From: Ruminococcus sp.
GTDB taxonomy: Bacteria; Bacillota; Clostridia; Oscillospirales; Ruminococcaceae
NCBI GenBank assembly: GCA_020861185.1
Contig: JAJBSV010000010.1
Span: forward strand, 1 to 64,000
Length of the DNA stretch: 64,000 nucleotides
Direction of reading: 5' to 3'
In this document: one piece after another, positions 1 to 7,484 of the stretch
Numbering within the stretch: the stretch's first letter is position 1
Layout of the letters: the number at the start of each line of letters is the position of its first letter
Notes under the pieces: model-generated
Told to the model about the DNA's origin: nothing
The model's database searches: none
Seen by the model: the letters and a program-made list of their open reading frames with translations, nothing else
Position numbers and translations under genes: made by a program

Positions 1-301
1 TCCCGAGTTTGTCAAGCCTTTTTTAAAACTTTTTTAAAAGTTTTTTCGAGGCTTGATTTTGGGGTTAAAGGTGCCGCCCTCACAGGCAGCTTTTGTAGTA
101 TATCACTTTCAAGACTGAATGTCAACCCCCAATTTTCACTTTGTCGAAAATTCGACCTTTTGCACAAAATTGCGACTTCTATATAGTCAACATGCACAAT
201 CGGGCACACTTTTCTCACCCATTATATCCATTTTCTTTCAGGAATTATCCCGAATTCGTGCGCTATACTAATTCCAAAAGCAAACGAAAGGACTATATAT
301 A
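1..301. other. Intergenic lead-in to the sleB-like gene
   Basis: No gene is seen here. The left edge holds an A/T-rich inverted repeat (AAGCCT near 14-19, AGGCTT near 51-56) and a leftward TTGACA at 10-15 that would belong to a promoter reading out of the window. TATACT at 264-269 and AAAGGA at 285-290 are a possible -10 box and the ribosome binding site for the gene at 302. No convincing -35 box accompanies the -10. Confidence 0.4.
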
Positions 302-1009
302 ATGAAATCTATCACTTCAAAAGTCAAGTCTCTTATTATAATGGTGGCGGCACTTGCTCTTACTGTTTCGGTATCCGCAACAGCAACCATCGGCGGAGGT
401 CTCTCCCAAGGTTTGAGAGTCGGCTCCTCGGAAGCTCTCTCGAAATTAGGTTCCGAGGGTTCGGAGGTCACTGCGATTCAGGAAGCTTTGCAGGAGCGAG
501 GGCTCTTCTCGGGCGAAGTCACCGGCTACTACGGCACCAAGACGCAGACGGCGGTCAAGCGTTTCCAACAGCAAAAGGGCTTGACTGTTGACGGCATCGC
601 CGGTCCCGAGACCCTTGCGGCGCTCGGAATCAGCATAGGCTCCGTTCCCGAGGCAACGGAATCCAATATAAATCTATTGGCGCAGATTATCTCCGCTGAA
701 GCCCGTGGCGAGCCATATGAGGGACAGGTCGCAGTCGGCGCGGTCGTCCTCAACCGAGTTGAGCACCCGTCATTCCCGGACACCATCTCGGGAGTAATCT
801 ATCAGGAGGGCGCATTTTCGGCGGTCGATGACGGTCAGTTCTGGGAGCCGGTCGAGGATTCCTGCTACGACGCTGCCCGCGACGCCCTCAACGGCTGGGA
901 CCCCTCCGGCGGCGCAATCTACTATTATAACCCCGACAAAACCTCGAACGCATTCATTACGTCAAGACCGGTGATTACGAAGATTGGGAACCACTTGTTC
1001 TGCTCGTAA
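302..1009 (+). CDS. SleB-like cell-wall hydrolase with peptidoglycan-binding domain
   Basis: The 235-residue product has a signal peptide (about 1-27), a peptidoglycan-binding domain (about 50-110, with the pattern AVKRFQQQKGL..DGIAGPET) and a C-terminal Hydrolase_2 domain (about 120-235). That domain starts NLLAQIISAEARGE, where the Glu of SAEARGE is the expected catalytic residue. SleB/CwlJ-type enzymes cleave peptidoglycan, classically spore cortex during germination; some homologues act on vegetative wall. The start is the ATG behind AAAGGA. The gene converges on thrS, with a double-hairpin repeat between them that begins inside its TAA stop. Spo0A elsewhere in the window makes a spore role plausible, but this is inference. 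Confidence 0.85.
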   Translation: MKSITSKVKSLIIMVAALALTVSVSATATIGGGLSQGLRVGSSEALSKLGSEGSEVTAIQEALQERGLFSGEVTGYYGTKTQTAVKRFQQQKGLTVDGIAGPETLAALGISIGSVPEATESNINLLAQIISAEARGEPYEGQVAVGAVVLNRVEHPSFPDTISGVIYQEGAFSAVDDGQFWEPVEDSCYDAARDALNGWDPSGGAIYYYNPDKTSNAFITSRPVITKIGNHLFCS

Positions 1010-1143
1010 AACCCCTCCACCGGCTTCGCCGGTCCCCCTCCCCTTTCAGGGGAGGCTTTTTTCGTTCTTATAAAAGTTTGTGAGAATACAAAAAGGCTCC
1101 CCTGAAAGGGGAGCTGGCGCCCCGAAGGGCGCCTGAGGGGTTT
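1008..1143. repeat. Double-hairpin repeat between convergent genes, copy 1
   Basis: The outer ends AAACCCCTC (1008-1016) and GAGGGGTTT (1135-1143) are exact inverted repeats. Inside are two outward-facing terminator hairpins. One, at about 1036-1062, ends in a T-run for the rightward transcript. The other, at 1090-1114, ends in a U-tract for leftward thrS. Related copies lie at 32797, 49078 and 60629, with partial copies at 16457 and 57395. Confidence 0.85.
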
Positions 1144-1150
1144 CCGAAAA

Positions 1151-2914
1151 TTACTTCTTTGCCTTAATCTCTTCCGCAACCATGCTGACAAACTCATCCA
1201 TTCCCATGGTGGTGGTGTCGGTGTGGTCTCTGCGGCGGACGGAGACGGTGTTTTCCTCCTGCTCACGGTCGCCGACGACGAGCATATAAGGAATTCTCGA
1301 GACCTGAGCCTCTCTTACCTTATAGCCGGTCTTCTCGGCGCGCTTGTCGGCGGTGCATCTGATGCCCTTCGCCTTGAGAGCTTCGATAATCTTATCGGTG
1401 TACTCGTTGTTGCGGTCGGTAATCGGGAGGACTCTGACCTGCTCGGGAGCAAGCCAAGTCGGGAACTTACCGGCGTAGTGCTCGATAAGAACGCCCATGA
1501 ATCTCTCGATTGAGCCGAATACGACGCGGTGAATCATTATCGGGCGGTGCTTCTGACCGTCGGCGCCGATATACTCCGCCTCAAACTTCATCGGGAGCTG
1601 GAAGTCGAGCTGAATGGTGCCGCACTGCCATGTTCTGCCGAGGGAGTCCTCGATGTGGAAGTCAATCTTCGGTCCGTAGAATGCGCCGTCGCCCTCGTTG
1701 ATGGTGTATGGAAGGTTCATCTCCTCGAGAGCCTGCTTGAGTGCGTCGGTTGCGTGCTCCCAATCCTTGAGCTCGCCCATGTGGTCTTCTGGCATTGTCG
1801 AAAGCTCGACGGCATACTTGAATCCAAACAGACTGTAGACCTCGTCGATAAGACGGACAACGCCCTTGATTTCGTCGGTAATCTGCTCCTCGGTCATGAA
1901 GATGTGGGCATCGTCCTGGGTGAAGCATCTTACTCTCATAAGCCCGTGGAGCTCGCCGCTCTTTTCGTGACGGTGAACAAGTCCGAGCTCGCCGATTCTC
2001 AGAGGCAAATCCCTGTAGGATCTCGGCTCCGACTTATAAACGAGCATTCCGCCCGGGCAGTTCATCGGCTTGATTGCGAAATCGGTGTCGTCGATGACGG
2101 TGGTGTACATATTCTCCTTATAGTGATCCCAGTGACCGGAGGTCTCCCAGAGATGACGGTTGAGAATCATCGGGGTCTGAACCTCGACATAGCCCTCACG
2201 GGTGTGGAGCTCGCGCCAGTAGTTGATGAGCTCGTTCTTGATAATCATGCCGTTCGGAAGCATGAACGGGAATCCGGGTCCCTCTTCACTCAGCATGAAG
2301 AGCTTCATTTCCTTGCCGATCTTGCGGTGGTCGCGCTTCTTAGCCTCTTCGAGCCTCTGGAGATATTCCTCGAGGTCCGCCTTTGAGGTGAACGCGGTGC
2401 CGTAGATACGGGTGAGCATCTTGTTCTTCTCGCTTCCGCGCCAGTATGCACCGGCAACGGAGGTCAGCTTGAAAGCCTTGACCTGAGAGGTATAGGTGAC
2501 GTGAGGACCGGCGCAGAGGTCGACATATTCGCCCTGCTTGAAGAAGCTGAGTTCCTCGTCCTCGGGAAGGTCGTTGATAAGCTCGACCTTGTAGGGCTCG
2601 TTAAGGCTCTCCATGAGCTTCAGAGCCTCTGCTCTCGGAAGGGTGTATCTCTCGAGCTTCAGGTTCTCCTTTGTGATCTTCTTCATCTCGACCTCGAGGG
2701 CGTCAAGCTCCTCCTGCGAGAAGCCGCCTTCCTTGTCGAAGTCATAGTAGAAGCCGTCCTTGATGGAAGGACCGATTGCGAGCTTGGTGTCGGGATAGAG
2801 CCTCTTGACAGCCTGCGCCAGGATATGCGCCGCAGTGTGTCTGAGAGCGCCTCTTCCGACCTCGTCGTCAAAAGTATGCTCCTCAATGTGCCCGTCGTGG
2901 AAAATTACTTTCAT
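1151..2914 (-). CDS. thrS: Threonyl-tRNA synthetase lacking the TGS domain
   Basis: This enzyme charges tRNA-Thr in the cytoplasm. The 587-residue product has the editing-domain signature HTAAH (about 27-31) with CAGPH later, class II core motifs including RVRCFTQDDAHIF, zinc-site residues in MNCPGGM and MIHRVVFGSIERF, and a C-terminal anticodon-binding domain. The start chosen is MKVIFHDG at 2914, which follows AGGAGGA; the upstream in-frame Met at 2950 lies in the leader and has no such site. Typical bacterial ThrRS is about 640 residues, and the roughly 60-residue N-terminal TGS domain appears to be missing here. A T-box leader precedes the gene. Confidence 0.95.
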   Translation of the reverse strand: MKVIFHDGHIEEHTFDDEVGRGALRHTAAHILAQAVKRLYPDTKLAIGPSIKDGFYYDFDKEGGFSQEELDALEVEMKKITKENLKLERYTLPRAEALKLMESLNEPYKVELINDLPEDEELSFFKQGEYVDLCAGPHVTYTSQVKAFKLTSVAGAYWRGSEKNKMLTRIYGTAFTSKADLEEYLQRLEEAKKRDHRKIGKEMKLFMLSEEGPGFPFMLPNGMIIKNELINYWRELHTREGYVEVQTPMILNRHLWETSGHWDHYKENMYTTVIDDTDFAIKPMNCPGGMLVYKSEPRSYRDLPLRIGELGLVHRHEKSGELHGLMRVRCFTQDDAHIFMTEEQITDEIKGVVRLIDEVYSLFGFKYAVELSTMPEDHMGELKDWEHATDALKQALEEMNLPYTINEGDGAFYGPKIDFHIEDSLGRTWQCGTIQLDFQLPMKFEAEYIGADGQKHRPIMIHRVVFGSIERFMGVLIEHYAGKFPTWLAPEQVRVLPITDRNNEYTDKIIEALKAKGIRCTADKRAEKTGYKVREAQVSRIPYMLVVGDREQEENTVSVRRRDHTDTTTMGMDEFVSMVAEEIKAKK

Positions 2915-2944
2915 TTTATATATTCCTCCTGCAAAAAATTTACT

Positions 2945-3200
2945 AATCAAAAACGCCCTGTCCTGACATGTTTATGTCAAAACAAGGGCGCAATAGCGCG
3001 GTTCCACCTTGATTTATCGCTTATGACTTTGCAAAGCAAAGTCTCGCCTTATATCGCAGGCATACGGTGAGCTTACGGACTTCGTCCCTCACTCACTGCT
3101 CCGGGGTGGTGTCCGTAATCCCGGTCGCTCCATGCTTTCACCACTCGCATGGCTCTCTATACCGACCAAAGACAGGCTTCCCCATCAACGCTTTACTTTC
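2945..3200 (-). promoter_or_regulatory. T-box leader of thrS
   Basis: Read leftward, the leader contains the conserved T-box AAGGTGGAACCGCG (complement of 2997-3010). It is followed by an intrinsic terminator (complement of about 2949-2990) with arms CGCCCT and AGGGCG and a U-run. The upstream part is highly structured, as expected for stem I. An ACC threonine codon lies in the expected specifier zone near 3110, but I could not place the loop with certainty. Uncharged tRNA-Thr should favour read-through into thrS. Confidence 0.92.
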
Positions 3201-3203
3201 TAT

Positions 3204-3232
3204 AGTGTAACACTGAGAGATTGATTTGTCAA
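3204..3232 (-). promoter_or_regulatory. Promoter of thrS T-box transcript
   Basis: On the minus strand TTGACA and TACACT are separated by 17 bases, just upstream of the T-box leader. Confidence 0.75.
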
Positions 3233-3278
3233 GAGGTATTTTTACGGTTGAAAGCGGAATTTTAGTTTTTGAAGTTTA

Positions 3279-3307
3279 TTGACAGGAGTCAAGTCGTGTG
3301 ATATAAT
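3279..3307 (+). promoter_or_regulatory. Toxin promoter, element A
   Basis: TTGACA (3279-3284), a 17-base spacer and TATAAT (3302-3307). The transcript should begin near AGCAAGAGAGCG. Confidence 0.85.
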
Positions 3308-3390
3308 GACTACAGCAAGAGAGCGAAAAAGTTGCATTCTGCAACTTCAAACGGCTTGACCTTTTACATTTGTAAAGGGAGGTGGCTTGT

Positions 3391-3483
3391 ATGACCTTTA
3401 CCGAAGTTATGCTTCTGTTGAGTTTCATCTCGTCCATCGTCTTTGGGATTCTCGGTTTGACGACCGGGAACAAAAAGAAATAG
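3391..3483 (+). CDS. Holin-like type I toxin peptide, element A
   Basis: A 30-residue peptide begins MTFTEVMLLLSF after the strong site GGGAGG at 3378-3383. It has one hydrophobic helix, a Gly-Leu-rich end and a terminal NKKK. This matches the pattern of putative holin-like toxins (Hol-Tox, TxpA-like), membrane peptides silenced by antisense RNA. It lies between convergent promoters at 3279 and 3625. Toxicity is inferred from architecture and composition and has not been shown. Confidence 0.75.
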   Translation: MTFTEVMLLLSFISSIVFGILGLTTGNKKK

Positions 3484-3590
3484 TCGAGAACTAGTGTGAA
3501 AGCCCCGACCAATTTCCAATCTTATAATGCGGTCTTGTAACTGCATTTTTATAGGTTGAGTCGGAACTGTCGCCACAGTTCCGCTCTCTT
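3469..3590 (-). ncRNA. Antisense RNA of element A (RatA-like)
   Basis: A minus-strand promoter at 3597-3625 would start an RNA near 3590 with AGCAAGAGAGCGGAACTG, followed by a 5' hairpin with arms GAACTGT and ACAGTTC. The RNA would end at the U-rich run opposite 3469-3483, just inside the toxin reading frame. The terminator stem is weaker here than in the other copies. It is complementary to the toxin mRNA 3' region. Confidence 0.6.
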
Positions 3591-3596
3591 GCTACT

Positions 3597-3625
3597 ATTA
3601 TACCCCGTCGCTGTTGATTTGTCAA
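3597..3625 (-). promoter_or_regulatory. Antisense promoter inside the toxin-mRNA terminator, element A
   Basis: Minus-strand TTGACA (3620-3625), 17 bases and TATAAT (3597-3602). On the plus strand the -35 region lies in a hairpin with arms GCTGTTGA and TCAACAGC followed by a T7 run (about 3610-3637). That hairpin looks like the terminator of the toxin mRNA. Confidence 0.8.
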
Positions 3626-3634
3626 CAGCTTTTT

Positions 3635-6600
3635 TTATTTCAGTATTGCTGTCGCCTTCGGACCGATAAGCGACTTCTCGATTTTCTTGTCTTTATCCCC
3701 GACAACTATCTTCTGGAGAACGAGATTCTGCTCCATGCCGTAGATGCGGAGGGTGTGCTCGCCGGATTCGAGAGTGCAGACATGCTCCGCCGTTCTGCCG
3801 GCGCGCTGGATGGTGTCGTCCCACTCGGAACTCGAGCCGGCTATATAGCCCTCGCCGAGGGTGTCTACAACAGCAATCTCCACGCCGTCGACCCGGACGC
3901 CCATATTGAGATGGTTGCCGTGGTCAAACGACAGATTGCAGTTCTGTCCGACATAGAAGGTGAATTTATACTCGCCGTCCGATTCGACTGCGAAATTATA
4001 GTCGAGCCATGCGCCCTCGCCGGCTTCGAAGTTTTCGGAAAGCGAAGGGAGCATCTTCATCGAGGACTTGCCCTTGCCGTAGCCGACAAGCTCGGTAAAT
4101 TTAACTTCGCCGTTCTTCGACGAGCCGCTCGCCGCAAACTCGTTCGAATTCATGACGGTGAAGCCGCAACTCGGCATATGGAGCTTCGGGAGCTTATATC
4201 CGCTCGTGTCGACGACTTTTGCATTTACAGCAATCTCAAGATTGTTATATTTCGACCGAAGAGAGATGTTGCCGGTCTTCGATTCGCCGAGCTTCGACCA
4301 GTCAATCGAGACGGTGAACGCAGTGAACTCGTCATATTCGCCCTTCGTCTCGCCGCCGATTACGATAAAGTCGTCCGACGGGATGATTTCGTAGCGAATT
4401 GTTTCCGTGCCCGCATTTGTGAGGGTGACTGTGTAGGTCTGCTTTGTGGTCGATTCAAAATCGGGGAGCGAGAAATGCCCATAGCGGCAACCTCTCCTGA
4501 TTTCCGGCAGACCCGCAATCATCACCGATTCCTTGGTGGGTTTGACGGTGTGTGGGATAATCTTGACAGCCGATTCGGTGTTCCAGCTCGAATAGTTCAT
4601 GTGCGAGCGTGCCGTGACGTTGCCTAAGATATCGTCGTGGAAGCTCTTCATATAGTCGGGCGCACCGAGCATGATTCCGTGCCACTTACTGGTACCGCTG
4701 AACTCCTCGCCCAAATCGCAATACTTTTCGGAAAGCTCTTCGTCGTACTTAAGATACTTTTCGATAAGAGTTGCCAGAGTGTTCGCAACCGTCGAGCCGC
4801 GACCGGCATAGAGCTTGTTGAAGCCGAAGAGAATCTGGATTCTTGCGACGTTCGCGCTCGCAACTGCGGGATAATATACCATCTGATAAAACGGAATATA
4901 GCAGTCGGAGCTCTCGGGGATTTTCCCGAGGAGTGCATCAGCCCTTGCGATTATGTCCTCCGCAAAGCCGAGTTTTTCCTGCGCCTCGCCGTAATAAAGC
5001 GGGCTGTAGCTGAATTCGCCGTCGGCGTGCAGTGTTTCCGGCTTGCAGATGCCGTTCAGCCATGTATAGTCATAGAGAAGCGAGGCGATTCCCGCTATCT
5101 CTCTTTCGCCAATGGTTTCATCCGCCGCAAACTGCTCCCTCGCCCATGTTTTCAGATATTCATCGCAGTTGTTGGGATTACTTGAGCCGTAGGTCTCGAA
5201 GTCGTATGCAAGATTCATGAAGTACGAAAGCGGAAGCTCCATCGGTCGGATGTCGCCGACGTTCACAATCCATGCGTCGTCGATTCCGTATTCATATGCG
5301 GCGGTCAGGTTCTCCCATGTGCGCTGAAGCGGCGTTGTGTTGATCCACATCGACGTTTTCGGCGCTCCGACATAGTCGAAGTGATAGTAAAGTCCCCAGT
5401 TGAACCTGTCGCCTTCGCCGAGCTCGGGGAGAGTGCGGAGATAGCCGTTATTATCCTCACAGAGCATGACGATTCTGTTGGTGTCAGCTCCCAAAAGTCC
5501 GGTAACGTCGGGGTCGTCACGAAGCCCCTTGCCGACGGCTTCGGCAGGGTTATCGCGTGATCCGCCGTACCAGCAGTTTTCGACTTCTTTATAAACGGCT
5601 AACAGCCTCGGGGAGTTCTCAACGCCGTGATTCGTGAGAATTCTGTCCTGAGTGCGGAGGACAGCTTTCAGAAGCTCGATATTCTCTTCCGTGGTGAGGG
5701 TGTGATTCTTGTCGTCGATGAGGACAGAGTCGTTCTCGCCACGCATTCCGACGGTGAACATCGTGTTCAAGCCGCCATTACGATAGATTGCGTCGCTCCA
5801 GAACTTCTCGATGTTGTCCGGGTTCAGCATATAGTTCCAGACCTTCTGCCCACGGTCGGTCTGAATCTTCGGGTCTTTATAGGTAATATTGTTGTTCCAA
5901 TAGCCTTGGAGCTTGCCCCACTCCTCGCCGCTTCTTGCCATCGGCTCGTGGTGGGATGCGCCGACCGTCACTCCGTATCTGTCCGCAAGGACGGCGTTTG
6001 CAAGCGTCATCGGATACTCCCCGGACTTGAGATAGCCGGGCTTTTCGGTTGCGGTGTCGGTTTTGGGCTCGTTGACAGGAGCATTTTCGTGTCCCGGTTG
6101 GTCGCAATACATCAAGCCGCCGAGCTTATGGTGATACTTTTTCTCGAGCTCCGCGAACCGGGAACCGGGCGCCACACCCTCCATGCCGTCGATTGAGAAG
6201 TTGTTCGACCACATTGCTGGCCACATATAGTTACCCTTGAGCCTTAAAATCAGCTTGAAGACCTCGTCATAGAACATGTAGTTGAGTCCCCCGAAGTGGC
6301 TGTCGGCGAAGCCGTTGAAGCAGGGGTTTTCGTCGTTCATGAAGAAGCCTCTGAAATTGACGGAGGGTCTCTTCGAGACGGTCTCGAGCTCGGAAACCGA
6401 AACAGTGGGCTCACTGTGCTTCTTCGGCTTGACGTCCGCCCACCATATCCACGGGCTGACTCCGAAAATGTCTTCCGTGATGTGGAAGATGCCATAGATG
6501 GCTCCCCTCTTGTCCGAGCCGGCGATGATAATCTTGGTGCGCTCGCCGTCATTCTTAACTCTAATCTCATATCTCTCCCAGTCGGGCGACTTGAAATTGC

Positions 6601-6862
6601 CGCATGACGGAGAAATTGCCCAGTCGATTCCCTGAGCCTTGATATTCTCATCCGAAACAAGCCCTGCCATCAGGTATACCCCCGACTCGGGCTCGTCGGA
6701 AACTATTTCGGGGCGAGAGCCGCAAAGGGCTTCGATATCGTCGGCATAAGCTTCGGCGATAAGAGAAAGCCCGTCAAAAGCGGAGCCCGACTTATCCACA
6801 TAAATCGGCGCCGCACCCATGGCGTTCCCGAGAACTATACTATTTATATTGTCAGAAAGCAT
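3635..6862 (-). CDS. GH115 family xylan alpha-glucuronidase
   Basis: GH115 enzymes remove (4-O-methyl-)glucuronic acid side chains from xylan. The 1075-residue product carries family hallmarks: KRGAIYGIFHITEDIFGVSP and WWADV (about 120-145), FRGFFMNDE (about 170), HFGGLNYMFYDEVF (about 188-201), and LRLKGNYMWPAMW (about 206-218). A C-terminal beta-rich accessory region follows to the end. There is no signal peptide, so it probably acts in the cytoplasm on imported oligosaccharides. The ATG follows GGAGGG. It lies on the same strand as the NrdD-like and GH94 genes, but a terminator near 6990 argues for separate transcription. Confidence 0.88.
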   Translation of the reverse strand: MLSDNINSIVLGNAMGAAPIYVDKSGSAFDGLSLIAEAYADDIEALCGSRPEIVSDEPESGVYLMAGLVSDENIKAQGIDWAISPSCGNFKSPDWERYEIRVKNDGERTKIIIAGSDKRGAIYGIFHITEDIFGVSPWIWWADVKPKKHSEPTVSVSELETVSKRPSVNFRGFFMNDENPCFNGFADSHFGGLNYMFYDEVFKLILRLKGNYMWPAMWSNNFSIDGMEGVAPGSRFAELEKKYHHKLGGLMYCDQPGHENAPVNEPKTDTATEKPGYLKSGEYPMTLANAVLADRYGVTVGASHHEPMARSGEEWGKLQGYWNNNITYKDPKIQTDRGQKVWNYMLNPDNIEKFWSDAIYRNGGLNTMFTVGMRGENDSVLIDDKNHTLTTEENIELLKAVLRTQDRILTNHGVENSPRLLAVYKEVENCWYGGSRDNPAEAVGKGLRDDPDVTGLLGADTNRIVMLCEDNNGYLRTLPELGEGDRFNWGLYYHFDYVGAPKTSMWINTTPLQRTWENLTAAYEYGIDDAWIVNVGDIRPMELPLSYFMNLAYDFETYGSSNPNNCDEYLKTWAREQFAADETIGEREIAGIASLLYDYTWLNGICKPETLHADGEFSYSPLYYGEAQEKLGFAEDIIARADALLGKIPESSDCYIPFYQMVYYPAVASANVARIQILFGFNKLYAGRGSTVANTLATLIEKYLKYDEELSEKYCDLGEEFSGTSKWHGIMLGAPDYMKSFHDDILGNVTARSHMNYSSWNTESAVKIIPHTVKPTKESVMIAGLPEIRRGCRYGHFSLPDFESTTKQTYTVTLTNAGTETIRYEIIPSDDFIVIGGETKGEYDEFTAFTVSIDWSKLGESKTGNISLRSKYNNLEIAVNAKVVDTSGYKLPKLHMPSCGFTVMNSNEFAASGSSKNGEVKFTELVGYGKGKSSMKMLPSLSENFEAGEGAWLDYNFAVESDGEYKFTFYVGQNCNLSFDHGNHLNMGVRVDGVEIAVVDTLGEGYIAGSSSEWDDTIQRAGRTAEHVCTLESGEHTLRIYGMEQNLVLQKIVVGDKDKKIEKSLIGPKATAILK

Positions 6863-6977
6863 ATTTAACCCTCCATAGCTTTAGCTGTAGGCACAATAAG
6901 CGATATTAAACGAAATCATTATACTATAGTGCGCCACGGGTTTCAAGTCAAATCTGTAAAAAAGTAAGATAAAAAAT

Positions 6978-7012
6978 ACAAAAAGAAAAACCACCTTTCG
7001 GCGGTTTCTCTC
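6978..7012 (-). terminator. Terminator after the NrdD-like gene
   Basis: Read leftward, AAACCGCC and GGTGGTTT form a stem with one mismatch, followed by TTCTTTTT. Confidence 0.6.
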
Positions 7013-7104
7013 TTTCTGCAGGTTGTGAAGCAACCTGTCAGCACAAAATTTATCTGAGGGCAAAGAAATTAGCTTTATAAGTGTCAGGCAACACTATGCT
7101 TGAA

Positions 7105-7365
7105 TCAAGCATAGTGCTTTACTCTGTCTTCAACCTCCGCACGCTTCGCGTTGTTGAAGCGGTCGAGGGTTCCGACGAGGTAGCCGGTGATTCTTCTGAT
7201 TCTCTCGAAGTTTGCGGGTGCAAAGTGATACTCGATGTCGACATAATCACCATCGGGGCAAAGAGTCATTTCGTCTATTACCTTGCCTTTGTGGATGCTT
7301 TCAGCGCGTGAAACGTACTCAGAAACTTCTTCCTCGGTCATTTCGCCGATTACGTTTACCTTCAT
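7105..7365 (-). CDS. Small protein like the C-terminal tail of anaerobic ribonucleotide reductase
   Basis: The 86-residue protein ends RRITGYLVGTLDRFN followed by NAKRAEVEDRVKH. This closely resembles the conserved C-terminal tail of anaerobic ribonucleoside-triphosphate reductase NrdD (NRDD family). The paired zinc-binding cysteines of true NrdD are absent; only one Cys is present. The N-terminal half (MKVNVIGEMTEEEVSEYVSR) is not part of NrdD as I know it. Stand-alone versions occur in Clostridia with no established role. The start follows GGGAGG, and a promoter lies at 7432-7460. It may be a regulator or relic; function is not assigned. Confidence 0.6.
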   Translation of the reverse strand: MKVNVIGEMTEEEVSEYVSRAESIHKGKVIDEMTLCPDGDYVDIEYHFAPANFERIRRITGYLVGTLDRFNNAKRAEVEDRVKHYA

Positions 7366-7431
7366 TTGACTTCCTCCCTTGTGGTATTATTTCTTAGAAA
7401 CATCAGCCCATAAATCTTGGGTTCGTATTCT

Positions 7432-7460
7432 ATGATAACACAATATCTTGAGGTTGTCAA
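7432..7460 (-). promoter_or_regulatory. Promoter of the NrdD-like gene
   Basis: Minus-strand TTGACA (7455-7460), 17 bases and TATCAT (7432-7437). Confidence 0.7.
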
Positions 7461-7484
7461 GAGGATTTTGAAGAATAATTTGAG

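Noticed and set aside
12-218. 68-codon leftward frame at the left edge
   Set aside because: It runs through A/T-rich non-coding sequence, lacks a ribosome binding site and has no recognisable composition.
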